Source: UBA4717 sp045577925
Lineage (GTDB): Bacteria; Bacillota; Clostridia; Oscillospirales; CAG-272
Assembly (NCBI GenBank): GCA_045577925.1
Contig: JAZNJH010000042.1
Span: 1-15,234 of the forward strand
Direction of reading: 5' to 3'
Length of the DNA stretch: 15,234 bases
Part shown: positions 1-5,498 of the stretch, one piece after another
Position numbering within the stretch: position 1 is the stretch's first letter
Layout: every line of letters starts with the position of its first letter
Program-made: the position numbers and the translations under genes
Notes under the pieces: generated by a model
Seen by the model: only the letters and a program-made list of their open reading frames with translations
Told to the model about the DNA's origin: nothing
Databases searched by the model: none

Positions 1-36
1 ACAGCGCTCTTCTATGGTAAGATGTTTATAGCTCAT
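1..36 (-). CDS. IS30-like transposase, N-terminal 12 codons (partial)
   Basis: The ATG at 36-34 follows an AGGAGGAT ribosome site and reads MSYKHLTIEERC, a typical start of IS30-family transposases, whose N-terminal helix-turn-helix binds the IS ends. The reading frame runs off the window. The same 12 residues start the copy at 15198, with one silent change (CGC here, CGT there), so the two copies are not identical. The DDE catalytic domain cannot be seen from here. Confidence 0.7.
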   Translation of the reverse strand, partial: MSYKHLTIEERC

Positions 37-141
37 ATAAATCCTCCTGGTTTTTTGTTTTGTGGTTATTACAATTATACCATGGATTTATATGGGCTTT
101 CCATTTTTTATTTACTGTTGCACTTGATAGTATAACTCACC
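1..141 (-). mobile_element. IS30-like insertion sequence, 5' end (left copy, partial)
   Basis: Read on the minus strand from 141 to 1, this segment matches 15094-15234 almost base for base, with a few substitutions and 1-nt indels, so both are ends of the same IS type in opposite orientation. The shared part begins at GGTGAGTTATAC (141 downward), probably the terminal inverted repeat. It then holds an extended -10 box (TGGTATAAT), an AGGAGG ribosome site and the start of the transposase gene. Assignment to the IS30 family rests only on the transposase N-terminus. The other end of the element is outside the window. Confidence 0.8.
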
Positions 142-151
142 GTAAAATAAA

Positions 152-191
152 AAGACGGAGGTATGAAAACATATCTCCGTCTTAAATTTTT
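152..191. terminator. Bidirectional intrinsic terminator next to the left IS
   Basis: A 14-bp stem (152-165 with 170-183, one G-T wobble, AAAA loop) is followed by AAATTTTT on the plus strand and by TTTATTTTAC on the minus strand. It was probably the terminator of the minus-strand kinase/flavin-reductase operon before the DUF559 element came in between. The IS boundary lies 10 nt beyond the stem. Confidence 0.85.
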
Positions 192-195
192 AGAT

Positions 196-249
196 AAAAA
201 GCCTTCCCCTGCCGGGGAAGGGGGACCACGAAGTGGTGGATGAGGAGTC
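196..249 (+). repeat. Left arm of DUF559 element: two hairpins
   Basis: The arm contains CCTTCCCC-TGCC-GGGGAAGG (202-221), then ACCAC-GAA-GTGGT (225-237), then GGATGAGGAGTC. Read on the minus strand, the GC-rich hairpin is followed by CTTTTTAT, so it also works as an intrinsic terminator for the DUF559 transcript. Confidence 0.85.
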
Positions 250-290
250 AATCGAATTTATAAAACTAAATGAAGTGTCATAAACCGCAC

Positions 291-320
291 GACTCATCAT
301 CTGCTGCTAACGTGGTCGTT
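291..320 (+). repeat. Degenerate third copy of the arm sequence
   Basis: GACTCATCATCTGCTGCTAA and the following CGTGGTC line up with the right arm at 690-716 (GACTCCTCATCCACCGCTGA, then CGCGGTC) with about six mismatches and no gap. The copy lies in the same orientation as the right arm. It overlaps the 3' end of the DUF559 gene and supplies its last codons and stop. Confidence 0.55.
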
Positions 321-687
321 CATTCTTCAAATCAGTAGCAGTCAGGTTTAGCTGTTTCAAAATATCTTCTGCTACGGTGTTGAAATTACTATTTATATCT
401 TTGTTTGAGTATCTTAAAACAGAAAAACCTAAAGCTGATAATTTTGCGTCTCTTTTCTCATCTGCTTTTTTATGCTCGGCAGTTTTGTGTTGAATTCCGT
501 CGAGTTCAATAACGAGTTTTGATTTAGCTATATAAAAATCAACGATATAGTTTCCTATATTCTTTTGCCGTCTCACTGTTATAGGCAAAAGCTTAAGAAA
601 GTCATACCATAGGTGCTTTTCTTCGGGAGTCATGTTTTTTCGGAGATCTTTTGCATTATCAACTAAATTTTTATTGTATCGTATCAT
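307..687 (-). CDS. DUF559 domain endonuclease-like protein
   Basis: A 126-residue protein of the DUF559 family, which has the PD-(D/E)XK nuclease fold related to very-short-patch-repair (Vsr) endonucleases. Counting from the upstream ATG at 699, the core reads NYIVDFY (D54), then VIELDGIQH (E65, D67, H71), then R83 and GFSVLRYSN, as expected for the family's metal site. I prefer the ATG at 687, because GAGGAG from the flanking repeat lies 4 nt upstream; starting at 699 would add MRSH. The C-terminus (NERPR) is encoded by a degenerate repeat copy. No promoter is visible inside the element, so expression may depend on read-through from the genes upstream. Its substrate and role are unknown; acting on the flanking palindromes is speculation. 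Confidence 0.85.
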   Translation of the reverse strand: MIRYNKNLVDNAKDLRKNMTPEEKHLWYDFLKLLPITVRRQKNIGNYIVDFYIAKSKLVIELDGIQHKTAEHKKADEKRDAKLSALGFSVLRYSNKDINSNFNTVAEDILKQLNLTATDLKNERPR

Positions 688-689
688 AT

Positions 690-746
690 GACTCCTCATC
701 CACCGCTGACGCGGTCCCCCTTCCCCGGCAGGGGAAGGCTTTTTTA
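690..746 (-). repeat. Right arm of DUF559 element: two hairpins
   Basis: On the minus strand this arm repeats the left arm, except that the small hairpin is ACCGC-GTCA-GCGGT in place of ACCAC-GAA-GTGGT, so the stem is kept by compensating changes. On the plus strand the large hairpin is followed by CTTTTTTATT, an outward-facing intrinsic terminator. The arm provides the ribosome site of the DUF559 gene and the TAA stop of the gene upstream. Confidence 0.85.
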
Positions 747-1244
747 TTCTGCCATTACCTTTTCTATTTCGCAGACGTAAACGTAATGATAATCGTTTGT
801 GGGATATACCTTGTCGGGTAAGCTTATGTCTATAAATTCATCTTTTTTAAGCTGCGTTTTGTAAAGCTTCTTTACCTTCATAACAAGCTTTGCACCCTCA
901 AAATATACCGTGCCGTCAAGCTCTGCCGGTATGAGCCCGGCTTCTTTTATCTTGTCAAGATCGCGGCCGCTTTTTCTTCCGCAAAGCGTGAGCGCACTTC
1001 TGTATTCTTCGGGATAAAAACTGAGCGTGAACGACTCGCATGCTTCTGTAAACTCATACGTGTAGCGCTGAGGTCTTATAAATACGAAGCATACGTTCTT
1101 GTTCCATAATACTCCAACGCCGCCCCAGCTTGCAGTCATGGTGTTAATGCCCGAGTCGGGCTTTTTTGCCGTTATGAGCATCCAGTCGTCTCCGATAAGC
1201 GAAAAGGCGTTGTTTTGTATTTCTGACGGTTTTATCTCTCTCAT
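744..1244 (-). CDS. Flavin reductase-like FMN-binding protein
   Basis: A 166-residue single-domain protein of the flavin reductase-like split-barrel family, which binds FMN and often reduces flavins or other substrates with NAD(P)H. The FMN-binding segment INTMTASWGG-VLWNK lies at residues 33-49, RPQRYT at 57-62 and CGRKSGRDLDK at 88-98. The start at 1244 is chosen because AAAGGAAG lies 6 nt upstream; a longer frame starting at 1271 lacks a ribosome site. It follows the pyridoxamine kinase gene by 52 nt on the same strand and is probably co-transcribed. The stop codon lies in the outer A/T run of the DUF559 element, so the original last codon or stop may have been changed by insertion. The precise substrate is unknown. 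Confidence 0.85.
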   Translation of the reverse strand: MREIKPSEIQNNAFSLIGDDWMLITAKKPDSGINTMTASWGGVGVLWNKNVCFVFIRPQRYTYEFTEACESFTLSFYPEEYRSALTLCGRKSGRDLDKIKEAGLIPAELDGTVYFEGAKLVMKVKKLYKTQLKKDEFIDISLPDKVYPTNDYHYVYVCEIEKVMAE

Positions 1245-1296
1245 ATAATGCTTCCTTTCGTGTTTTGTCAAATAATTGTATGCAAAGAAATAAAAG

Positions 1297-2142
1297 TTAA
1301 TGTGCTATAAGTCTGTAAAGATTCTTTTCAAGCAGAACGCCGTTTCTCACCGGTGTGCCCGCGGCGTAGGTATCTTCAACAAGCTCTTTTATAAAGCCTG
1401 ATGCAAAGTCTGCACTTTCAGGAAAGCTTTTGCCTGAAAGCATTGAGCCGATAAGTGCGCTTGCAAATATGTCGCCCGTGCCGGGATAGCTTGCAGATAC
1501 GTGAGCTCTTGTTATAAAGTCAAATCCGCACCCGGACATTACTGCCGTGCCTATAAATTCCCTGTCGCCGTCTTTGTATCTTATACCTGTCACCGCAATA
1601 TACGGGTTCTTGAATTCATTATAAAGTCTGCCGCACAGCTCTTTTGCAAAATCTGCGGCTTCTTTTTTTTGCATACCAAGAGTATCTGAAAAGTTTTCGC
1701 CCAGCAAAAATGCCGCTTCTGTCAGATTAGGCGTTATAAGGTCGGCAAGGTGGCAAAGCTCGCTCATGCGATCCTTCATCTCTTCGGTATACGTCTGATA
1801 AAGCTTTCCGTCGTCGCCCATAACAGGGTCAACGCATATAAAAGCATTTTCTGATTCTTTTATTATTCCTGCAACCGTGTCTATCTGTTTGGCACTACCG
1901 AGAAATCCCGAATAGACGGCATCGAACTCAGCACCTGAATACTTCATGTGATCAAAATTTATGCGCATCGTATCGGATAGGTCGATAAAATTCATGCCCT
2001 CAAAGCCACCCGTATGCGTGGAAAGAAGCGCCGTTGGCAGAGGCGTGACCTGATGTGCCATAGCAGAAAGCGCTGGGATAACAACCGTCAGCGCGCATCT
2101 GCCGAAGCAGGAAAGGTCGTGTATCGCTAATATATTTTTCAT
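1297..2142 (-). CDS. Pyridoxamine/pyridoxal kinase (PfkB/ribokinase superfamily)
   Basis: A 281-residue kinase that phosphorylates pyridoxamine or pyridoxal with ATP in the vitamin B6 salvage pathway, giving pyridoxal 5'-phosphate precursors in the cytoplasm. The N-terminus NILAIHDLSCFGRCALT, the DPVMGD motif (105-110), the TPNLTEA segment (137-143) and the catalytic GTGD (221-224) are typical of the PdxK/PdxY group; the related ThiD hydroxymethylpyrimidine kinases differ in the N-terminal part. AAGGTGAT lies 6 nt before the ATG. A strong sigma-A promoter is upstream, and the flavin-reductase-like gene follows. Length is normal and no defect is seen. Confidence 0.9.
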   Translation of the reverse strand: MKNILAIHDLSCFGRCALTVVIPALSAMAHQVTPLPTALLSTHTGGFEGMNFIDLSDTMRINFDHMKYSGAEFDAVYSGFLGSAKQIDTVAGIIKESENAFICVDPVMGDDGKLYQTYTEEMKDRMSELCHLADLITPNLTEAAFLLGENFSDTLGMQKKEAADFAKELCGRLYNEFKNPYIAVTGIRYKDGDREFIGTAVMSGCGFDFITRAHVSASYPGTGDIFASALIGSMLSGKSFPESADFASGFIKELVEDTYAAGTPVRNGVLLEKNLYRLIAH

Positions 2143-2183
2143 TAAAATATCACCTTTACAGTGTATGTAATCATCATGAGTCG

Positions 2184-2212
2184 ATTATATACCATTTGAT
2201 TTCAAAAGTCAA
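2184..2212 (-). promoter_or_regulatory. Sigma-A promoter of the pyridoxamine kinase operon
   Basis: On the minus strand TTGACT (2212-2207), a 17-nt spacer and a perfect TATAAT (2189-2184) stand 41 nt before the start codon. Confidence 0.85.
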
Positions 2213-2218
2213 TATTTT

Positions 2219-2247
2219 TCATAATACCCTAAGCGCGGGCATATATT
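2219..2247 (+). promoter_or_regulatory. Candidate sigma-E-like (mother-cell sporulation) promoter
   Basis: TCATAAT (2219-2225), a 14-nt gap and CATATATT (2240-2247) resemble the B. subtilis sigma-E boxes (about TCATATT and CATACAAT). No sigma-A pair is evident here. The predicted transcript start is about 25 nt before the ATG of the small exported protein. Sigma-E drives spoIVFAB in B. subtilis, which fits the protease encoded downstream. Confidence 0.4.
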
Positions 2248-2277
2248 GTAGTAAAATATATGCGGAGAGTTTGTGTT

Positions 2278-2616
2278 ATGAAAATAAAAATAAAGTCGGC
2301 TCTGCTTTGCACGGCGCTGAGTTTTTTTGCTCTCGTTATGATGCGCTACGGTAATGATGGCGCCAATCTGCCTGCCTCGGATTATACTGAAAGTGCAGAA
2401 GCGGTGTTTTTTATGCTTGATGAGGCAGAGCACGGCACGCCTTCGGCTATAAGCTTCAGCGCCGCTAACAATATAATATACATACAGTCGGGACAACAAG
2501 ATGACATTTTAACTTCTGCTGAAGAATCGGATATATATTCTTCCGCTTCGCGTATTCTTCCACCCGTAATAACGCCGCCTGCAAGTGACATAGAGGTGAT
2601 GGGTGCAGATTCTTGA
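2278..2616 (+). CDS. Small exported or membrane-anchored protein, partner candidate of the site-2 protease
   Basis: A 112-residue protein I do not recognise. Basic residues and a hydrophobic stretch (IKSALLCTALSFFALVMM, about residues 5-22) make a signal peptide or membrane anchor. The rest is a polar, acidic, probably extracytoplasmic region with many Ser, Ala and Asp residues and no clear domain. The start at 2278 has GGAGAG 8 nt upstream; the ATG at 2260 does not. Its last 14 nt overlap the GTG start of the SpoIVFB-like protease, so translation is probably coupled. In B. subtilis the gene before spoIVFB encodes the membrane regulator SpoIVFA. This protein shows no SpoIVFA similarity that I can see, but the position invites the comparison. 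Confidence 0.6.
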   Translation: MKIKIKSALLCTALSFFALVMMRYGNDGANLPASDYTESAEAVFFMLDEAEHGTPSAISFSAANNIIYIQSGQQDDILTSAEESDIYSSASRILPPVITPPASDIEVMGADS

Positions 2617-3109
2617 ATATCTCTTCGCCGTAATAACAGCGCTTGCCGTTCACGAGCTTGGGCATCTTTTTATGATGCTTATATTAAAGGTTAAGATCTG
2701 CTCTGCAAGAACACGTTTCTGGGGCGTGCTTATCGGCGCCGATTACAGTAAGAGCTCTTATGTGAAAGAGCTTTTAGTCAGCATTTCCGGAATACTTGCC
2801 AATATTCTCGGCGCACATATATTTTTTTCACTTAAGAAAAGTGAATATGCATACGCTATGCTCGCGTACGGTCTGTTTAATCTGTTGCCGCTTCATTTTC
2901 TTGACGGCGGAGATATACTGCGTACACTTTTGCTTATTATCGGTATGAGCGAGAGCACAGTTTATAAGCTTATGAAAAGATTGAGTGTTATTATCAGCAT
3001 TTTTATATGGATAGTTGCAATATATTTTGCTATGAAAGGGGCGAGCATAACGCTTCTTTTAACGTCTGTATATATGATAAGCGTATGCTTTTTTGACAAA
3101 ACTGCTTGA
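2603..3109 (+). CDS. SpoIVFB-like site-2 protease (peptidase M50)
   Basis: A 168-residue membrane metalloprotease. HELGH (17-21) in the first hydrophobic segment provides the two zinc-binding His and the catalytic Glu, and NLLPLHFLDGG (93-103) gives the third ligand, Asp101. Several further hydrophobic segments follow (about 55-75, 83-95, 104-115, 127-146 and 148-164). SpoIVFB cleaves pro-sigma-K inside the mother-cell membrane during sporulation in Bacillus; whether this homologue does so here is inferred from family and context. It is shorter than B. subtilis SpoIVFB (288 residues) and lacks the C-terminal CBS region. The GTG start follows AGAGGTGAT at short spacing, inside the end of the previous gene. 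A terminator follows at 3139. Confidence 0.8.
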   Translation: MQILEYLFAVITALAVHELGHLFMMLILKVKICSARTRFWGVLIGADYSKSSYVKELLVSISGILANILGAHIFFSLKKSEYAYAMLAYGLFNLLPLHFLDGGDILRTLLLIIGMSESTVYKLMKRLSVIISIFIWIVAIYFAMKGASITLLLTSVYMISVCFFDKTA

Positions 3110-3134
3110 CTTGGAGCTTTAAATGCAATAAAAT
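3106..3134 (+). promoter_or_regulatory. Sigma-A promoter of the kinase-like gene
   Basis: TTGACT (3106-3111), a 17-nt spacer and TAAAAT (3129-3134) overlap the stop codon of the protease gene. The expected transcript start (about 3141) falls on the first bases of the terminator-like hairpin. Confidence 0.55.
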
Positions 3135-3138
3135 TAGA

Positions 3139-3175
3139 TTTGTGCAGATTATGCTCTGCGCAAATTTTGTTTTTT
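3139..3175 (+). terminator. Intrinsic terminator after the protease gene
   Basis: A 10-bp stem (3139-3148 with 3155-3164, one G-T wobble, TTATGC loop) is followed by TTTTGTTTTTT. It should end the protease transcript. It also lies in the 5' leader of any transcript from the promoter at 3106-3134. Confidence 0.8.
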
Positions 3176-3187
3176 GAGAAGTCAATA

Positions 3188-4177
3188 ATGATACATGAAG
3201 AAATATTTGCCTCATCCAGACTTTCTATAATGGGTGAAGCGGTATTCACGTCGGACACAGAGGGAGCACTTATATATAAGAACCATGCATTTGACAGGCT
3301 TTGCAGAACAAAGCACTGTAACAGCATTATTATGGAAAAAGTGCCTGAGGGTGATGAAATACTTTCTGATATATATAATTTCGGCGGCGCGGATTTTGAA
3401 TTTGATATGCTGACAGTCGATCTTTTTGGCGAAAAGTCGGTTATATGCACGGACAAAAAGCTAAATTGCCAAAATTTTCCCATTATGAAAAACACAAGAT
3501 TTTATACGGGTTTTGAGGGCTTTGGCGTTAGCGCTCTGATACCTGTTTTCGGCGGCAGAGTTTTAAAGCTTTTAAATAGAAGTGACAATAAAAACAACGT
3601 TATTGAACCGATGTCTGATTTTACGGTCGGATATTTTTGCTTTGATTCGGTAGCAGACTCTGCAGTCAGGGCTCTTAAAGAAAAGCTTATGGTGTACGGC
3701 TTCAGAATAGATGGAGATATGCGTTTTTCGCAAAGTCCGGTTTGCAACGTGAATATTTTTGATACGATGCTGGTTATACAGACGCTTATCCTTGCCGTTA
3801 TGAGCAAGTCAAGTGAACGGCGCGTATCAGTACGCATAAATCAAAGAGAGGGTATGTGCAACATTATAGCAGAAACCGCAAGCGCCGGCAGCTTGCGCGG
3901 CAGCAGAGTGAAACCCCAAGAGCTTTTTGCTGATGACGAAGAGGGCATGAAGGTTATAAATTCTCTCGTGGGCTTTTGTTCGCTATATTCCTGGAAGCTT
4001 ATCGCGAGGGTGGACCCGAAGAGTGTGGCGATGGCTCTGTGTCTGCCGATACACAACGTAGAGTCTGTCAGATTCAGAAATGAAACAGATAAAAACTGTA
4101 TAATTGCCATAGAACAAGTCATGCCGCTTATTGAAGCCGGCATTGATAAAATTGTAAAAGCAAAAGAAAACCGCTGA
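3188..4177 (+). CDS. Unknown protein with a degenerate sensor-kinase-like layout
   Basis: A 329-residue cytoplasmic-looking protein I cannot name. The N-terminal part (about 8-45) has a PAS-like look (GEAVFTSDTEGALIYKNHAF). Residues about 191-288 follow the layout of a GHKL/HATPase domain: a helix FDTMLVIQTLILAVM, a beta pair RRVSVRINQ and CNIIAE, a late GMKVINSLVGFCSLYSWKLI, and a terminal AMALCLPI like the usual 'lP' ending. The conserved N-box Asn and the DxGxG loop are absent, and no phospho-acceptor His is obvious, so it would be a non-catalytic relative at best. The start at 3188 has GAGAAG 6 nt upstream. The last codons lie in a terminator palindrome shared with the convergent methyltransferase gene. 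Confidence 0.75.
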   Translation: MIHEEIFASSRLSIMGEAVFTSDTEGALIYKNHAFDRLCRTKHCNSIIMEKVPEGDEILSDIYNFGGADFEFDMLTVDLFGEKSVICTDKKLNCQNFPIMKNTRFYTGFEGFGVSALIPVFGGRVLKLLNRSDNKNNVIEPMSDFTVGYFCFDSVADSAVRALKEKLMVYGFRIDGDMRFSQSPVCNVNIFDTMLVIQTLILAVMSKSSERRVSVRINQREGMCNIIAETASAGSLRGSRVKPQELFADDEEGMKVINSLVGFCSLYSWKLIARVDPKSVAMALCLPIHNVESVRFRNETDKNCIIAIEQVMPLIEAGIDKIVKAKENR

Positions 4178-4193
4178 CACGTCAGCGGTTTTC
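4166..4193. terminator. Bidirectional terminator shared by convergent genes
   Basis: GAAAACCGCTGAC (4166-4178) is perfectly complementary to 4181-4193. Both convergent genes have their stop codon inside it, and both end in Glu-Asn-Arg-stop. T-rich runs follow on each side, weakest on the plus strand. Confidence 0.75.
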
Positions 4194-5372
4194 TGATTTA
4201 AGGAGCTTTTCAAGAGTAAGCGCGATACCGACAGTGCTTCGTGCTTTTTCAAGCTCTGACATTTTTGCAGTATCTTGCTTGCCGTGGCGCTTTATAGCGC
4301 GTATAAGCAGGTTTTTGGGAGTATCGTCCGGTGTTACGAGCTCTATCATGTCAACGTTGTATCCGTATGCTTCAAGAGTTTTGGCGCGAAGCGAATCGGT
4401 AAGATTTTCGCAAAGCTTCTGCGCGCTCATCGAGCGTTCAAAAACGAAAGAGAGATTCTTCCTTGTGCCTTCTGATATTTCCTTTATCTTTGAGAACAGC
4501 TCGTGATGACAGCAGGGCGTAGAGAGAACTATTTTAGCGTCTGAGCGTATCGCGTGGGCTAAGACTATGTCGGTTGCAATGTCGCACGCGTGGAGCGATA
4601 CCACCATGTCTGCAGGCCTGTCAAGGCCGATCGTGGCAATGTCGCCGCAAAGAAAACTGAGCCCCTGCATGCCGCATGCCTGAGCGGTATTATTACAGTA
4701 ATCAACGACGTCACGCTTGAGATCGGCGCCTATCATTTCAACCTTTAGTTTGAGTATTTTTTCAAGGTAAAAGTAGAGTGCAAATGAAAGATAGCTTTTG
4801 CCGCAGCACAGGTCGTATACGAGAATATCGTCTTTTTCTCTGAGGGTGTCCGACATATCATTTACAATTTCAAGAAATCTGTTGATCTGCCTGTACTTTG
4901 CCTGCATCTTGTCATGTATACGGCCGCTCTTGTCGGTTATGCCGAGCTTGTATAAAAAGGGCTCTGCAAGATATTTGTCGAGTATATACTGCTTTTGTCT
5001 GTTGTGAGAAAGCGGAGCAATTTTAATGCCGTCCTTCTTTATTTTGTTTCCGATATAAACTGCGCCGGATTTTGATATTTTGATCTCGCAGTCTCCGGCG
5101 CTTGTCAGAATATTTGTCTGCATAAAGCTATCAAGCGACATTTTTGCAAGCTCTTCGGGAGCGCTTTCGAACGCAATATTCTTATGAAAAGCCTTGTTGT
5201 CTGCACCAAAGCTTTCAAGCTGAAAGAAACTGCCGCCCTTGCCTGACAGTATCATAGCCGTTGCCTTTATGATGCTTTTATTGCGCGATTTTGAAAAGAC
5301 TATCTTTTTAAGCGTGCCGTTCTCTGCAGCTTTTTTTATTATATCGGTTATCCTGATAAGATTTGTGTCCAT
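4182..5372 (-). CDS. Class I SAM-dependent methyltransferase (METTL25/GSTCD-like)
   Basis: A 396-residue protein. The SAM-binding core starts about residue 184: VYDLCCGKSYLSFALYFYL is motif I, ADLK (216-219) carries the acidic ribose-binding Asp217, SLHACDIATD spans 259-268, and STPCCHHE spans 284-291. This combination is typical of the Methyltransf_32 group that includes the METTL25, GSTCD and TRM13 relatives. About 180 N-terminal residues form an extra domain, and QAKYRQINRFLEIV just before the core is typical of bacterial members. The substrate is unknown; RNA is a reasonable guess from relatives. GGAGAT lies 5 nt before the ATG, and a sigma-A promoter lies upstream, divergent from the PHP gene. 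Confidence 0.85.
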   Translation of the reverse strand: MDTNLIRITDIIKKAAENGTLKKIVFSKSRNKSIIKATAMILSGKGGSFFQLESFGADNKAFHKNIAFESAPEELAKMSLDSFMQTNILTSAGDCEIKISKSGAVYIGNKIKKDGIKIAPLSHNRQKQYILDKYLAEPFLYKLGITDKSGRIHDKMQAKYRQINRFLEIVNDMSDTLREKDDILVYDLCCGKSYLSFALYFYLEKILKLKVEMIGADLKRDVVDYCNNTAQACGMQGLSFLCGDIATIGLDRPADMVVSLHACDIATDIVLAHAIRSDAKIVLSTPCCHHELFSKIKEISEGTRKNLSFVFERSMSAQKLCENLTDSLRAKTLEAYGYNVDMIELVTPDDTPKNLLIRAIKRHGKQDTAKMSELEKARSTVGIALTLEKLLKSENR

Positions 5373-5404
5373 AAATTATCTCCGCATGAAATAACGTTAT
5401 AGAT

Positions 5405-5433
5405 ATATTACCATACGGGAGATAAAAAATCAA
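5405..5433 (-). promoter_or_regulatory. Sigma-A promoter of the methyltransferase gene
   Basis: On the minus strand TTGATT (5433-5428), a 17-nt spacer and TAATAT (5410-5405) lie 32 nt before the ATG. Confidence 0.7.
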
Positions 5434-5447
5434 TATATATAATTGTA

Positions 5448-5475
5448 TTGACAAATACGATCATTGTGTTATAAT
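5448..5475 (+). promoter_or_regulatory. Sigma-A promoter of the PHP gene
   Basis: A perfect TTGACA (5448-5453), a 16-nt spacer and a perfect TATAAT (5470-5475) lie 23 nt before the ATG. It diverges from the methyltransferase promoter; the two -35 boxes are 14 nt apart. Confidence 0.8.
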
Positions 5476-5498
5476 TTAATTAAGAGAGGTGACTAATA

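Larger units (their letters stand above)
196..746 (-). mobile_element. DUF559 nuclease element with palindromic inverted arms
   Basis: A segment of about 550 bp is bounded by inverted arms at 201-249 and 690-739, each preceded on the outside by an A/T run, and holds a single DUF559 gene. The arms agree at 42 positions on either side of a variable hairpin tip. The element lies exactly between the stop codon of the flavin-reductase-like gene (744-746) and an intrinsic terminator (152-183), so it looks inserted. DUF559 genes bordered by such palindromes occur in many bacterial genomes, but I know of no established mobility mechanism. A target duplication cannot be read because of the A/T runs. 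Confidence 0.6.

Noticed and set aside
196..746. DUF559 arms as a CRISPR-like array
   Set aside because: There are only two inverted arms and one decayed copy, with no regular spacers.
2465..2665. Minus-strand frames opposite the small exported protein
   Set aside because: They are shadows without ribosome sites; the plus-strand frames have starts, overlap coupling and the HELGH motif.
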